NCBI GenBank assembly: GCA_919901745.1
Contig: CAKKPP010000005.1
Coordinates: 1 to 33,749 of the forward strand
Direction: 5' to 3'
DNA: 33,749 bases
Source of the DNA: Chloroflexota bacterium
GTDB lineage: Bacteria; Chloroflexota; Limnocylindria; Limnocylindrales; CSP1-4
Shown: piece by piece, positions 33,749 through 33,749 of the stretch
Numbering within the stretch: position 1 is the first letter of the stretch
Layout of the letters: each line of letters opens with the position of its first letter
Program-made: the position numbers and the translations under genes
Notes under the pieces: generated by a model
Told to the model about the DNA's origin: nothing
What the model saw: the letters and a program-made list of their open reading frames with translations, nothing else
The model's database searches: none

Positions 33749-33749
33749 G
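33551..33749 (+). repeat. 51-bp tandem repeat array running off the window
   Basis: Copies start at 33551, 33602, 33653 and 33704 (the last cut by the window edge). They are nearly identical; copies 1-2 share GTCGACC and AAGCGG while copies 3-4 share GGCGACC and AGGCGG, so they expanded as pairs. The period is a multiple of three and keeps the minus-strand frame open. Confidence 0.9.

Noticed and set aside
33551..33749. CRISPR or intergenic satellite repeats
   Set aside because: The 51-bp units are directly adjacent without spacers, keep a reading frame and end in a coding tail.

Overview
The window is gene-dense, strongly GC-rich bacterial chromosome (about two thirds G+C by eye). Genes are packed into operons with 1- to 4-base start/stop overlaps and many GTG starts. 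Shine-Dalgarno sites occur mainly inside operons. At least eight first genes instead carry a TANNNT -10-like hexamer only 6-7 bases before the start codon, which implies leaderless mRNAs. The gene set (type II NADH dehydrogenase, cytosolic NAD-type formate dehydrogenase with selenocysteine, S-box riboswitch before metH, DUF2277, an F420/FMN PPOX-type protein, VapBC) suggests a soil or sediment Chloroflexota or a related high-GC lineage. That is inference; there is no rRNA or other phylogenetic marker here. I saw no tRNA, rRNA, CRISPR array, transposase or phage gene.

Layout. 1-1442: end of an aldose-epimerase-like gene, a VOC-family remnant, a small membrane-anchored protein and a SnoaL-like protein. 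1500-4898: type II NADH dehydrogenase, an exported metallo-beta-lactamase-fold protein and a GAF/class III nucleotide cyclase. 4980-10636: a formate dehydrogenase locus. The catalytic subunit is read through an in-frame TGA (5232) as selenocysteine and has a near-perfect bacterial SECIS hairpin just downstream. The NuoE-NuoF fusion and an iron-sulfur subunit follow, but a convergent vapBC toxin-antitoxin pair lies between the catalytic gene and the other two. The catalytic protein lacks the usual N-terminal [4Fe-4S] domain, which sits at the C-terminus of the last gene, so the alpha subunit is split and its halves are in reversed order. fdhD (12148-13053) supplies the sulfurtransferase. 10637-12147: gene-poor DNA with five copies of a GTTGACTNNGAGTCAC-like palindrome around a gene for an HTH protein with a PD-(D/E)XK-like C-terminal half.

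13086-25071: PPOX protein; a leftward operon (formamidase/acetamidase, DUF2277, DUF4260, diaminopimelate-decarboxylase-like enzyme); and, divergent from it, a rightward operon for a branched-chain-amino-acid-type ABC transporter followed by a glutamine-synthetase-like ligase, a possible papain-fold protein and a class III aminotransferase. Together these look like a scavenging pathway for amides or amines. Formamide hydrolysis would yield ammonia and formate, and formate is the substrate of the dehydrogenase 10 kb away.

25134-33749: alpha/beta hydrolase, a small unknown protein coupled to tryptophanase, an RlpA-like secreted protein divergent from an AlkA-like DNA glycosylase, a SAM-I riboswitch controlling metH, a strong terminator, and the C-terminus of a protein with 17-residue repeats encoded by 51-bp tandem repeats that run off the window.
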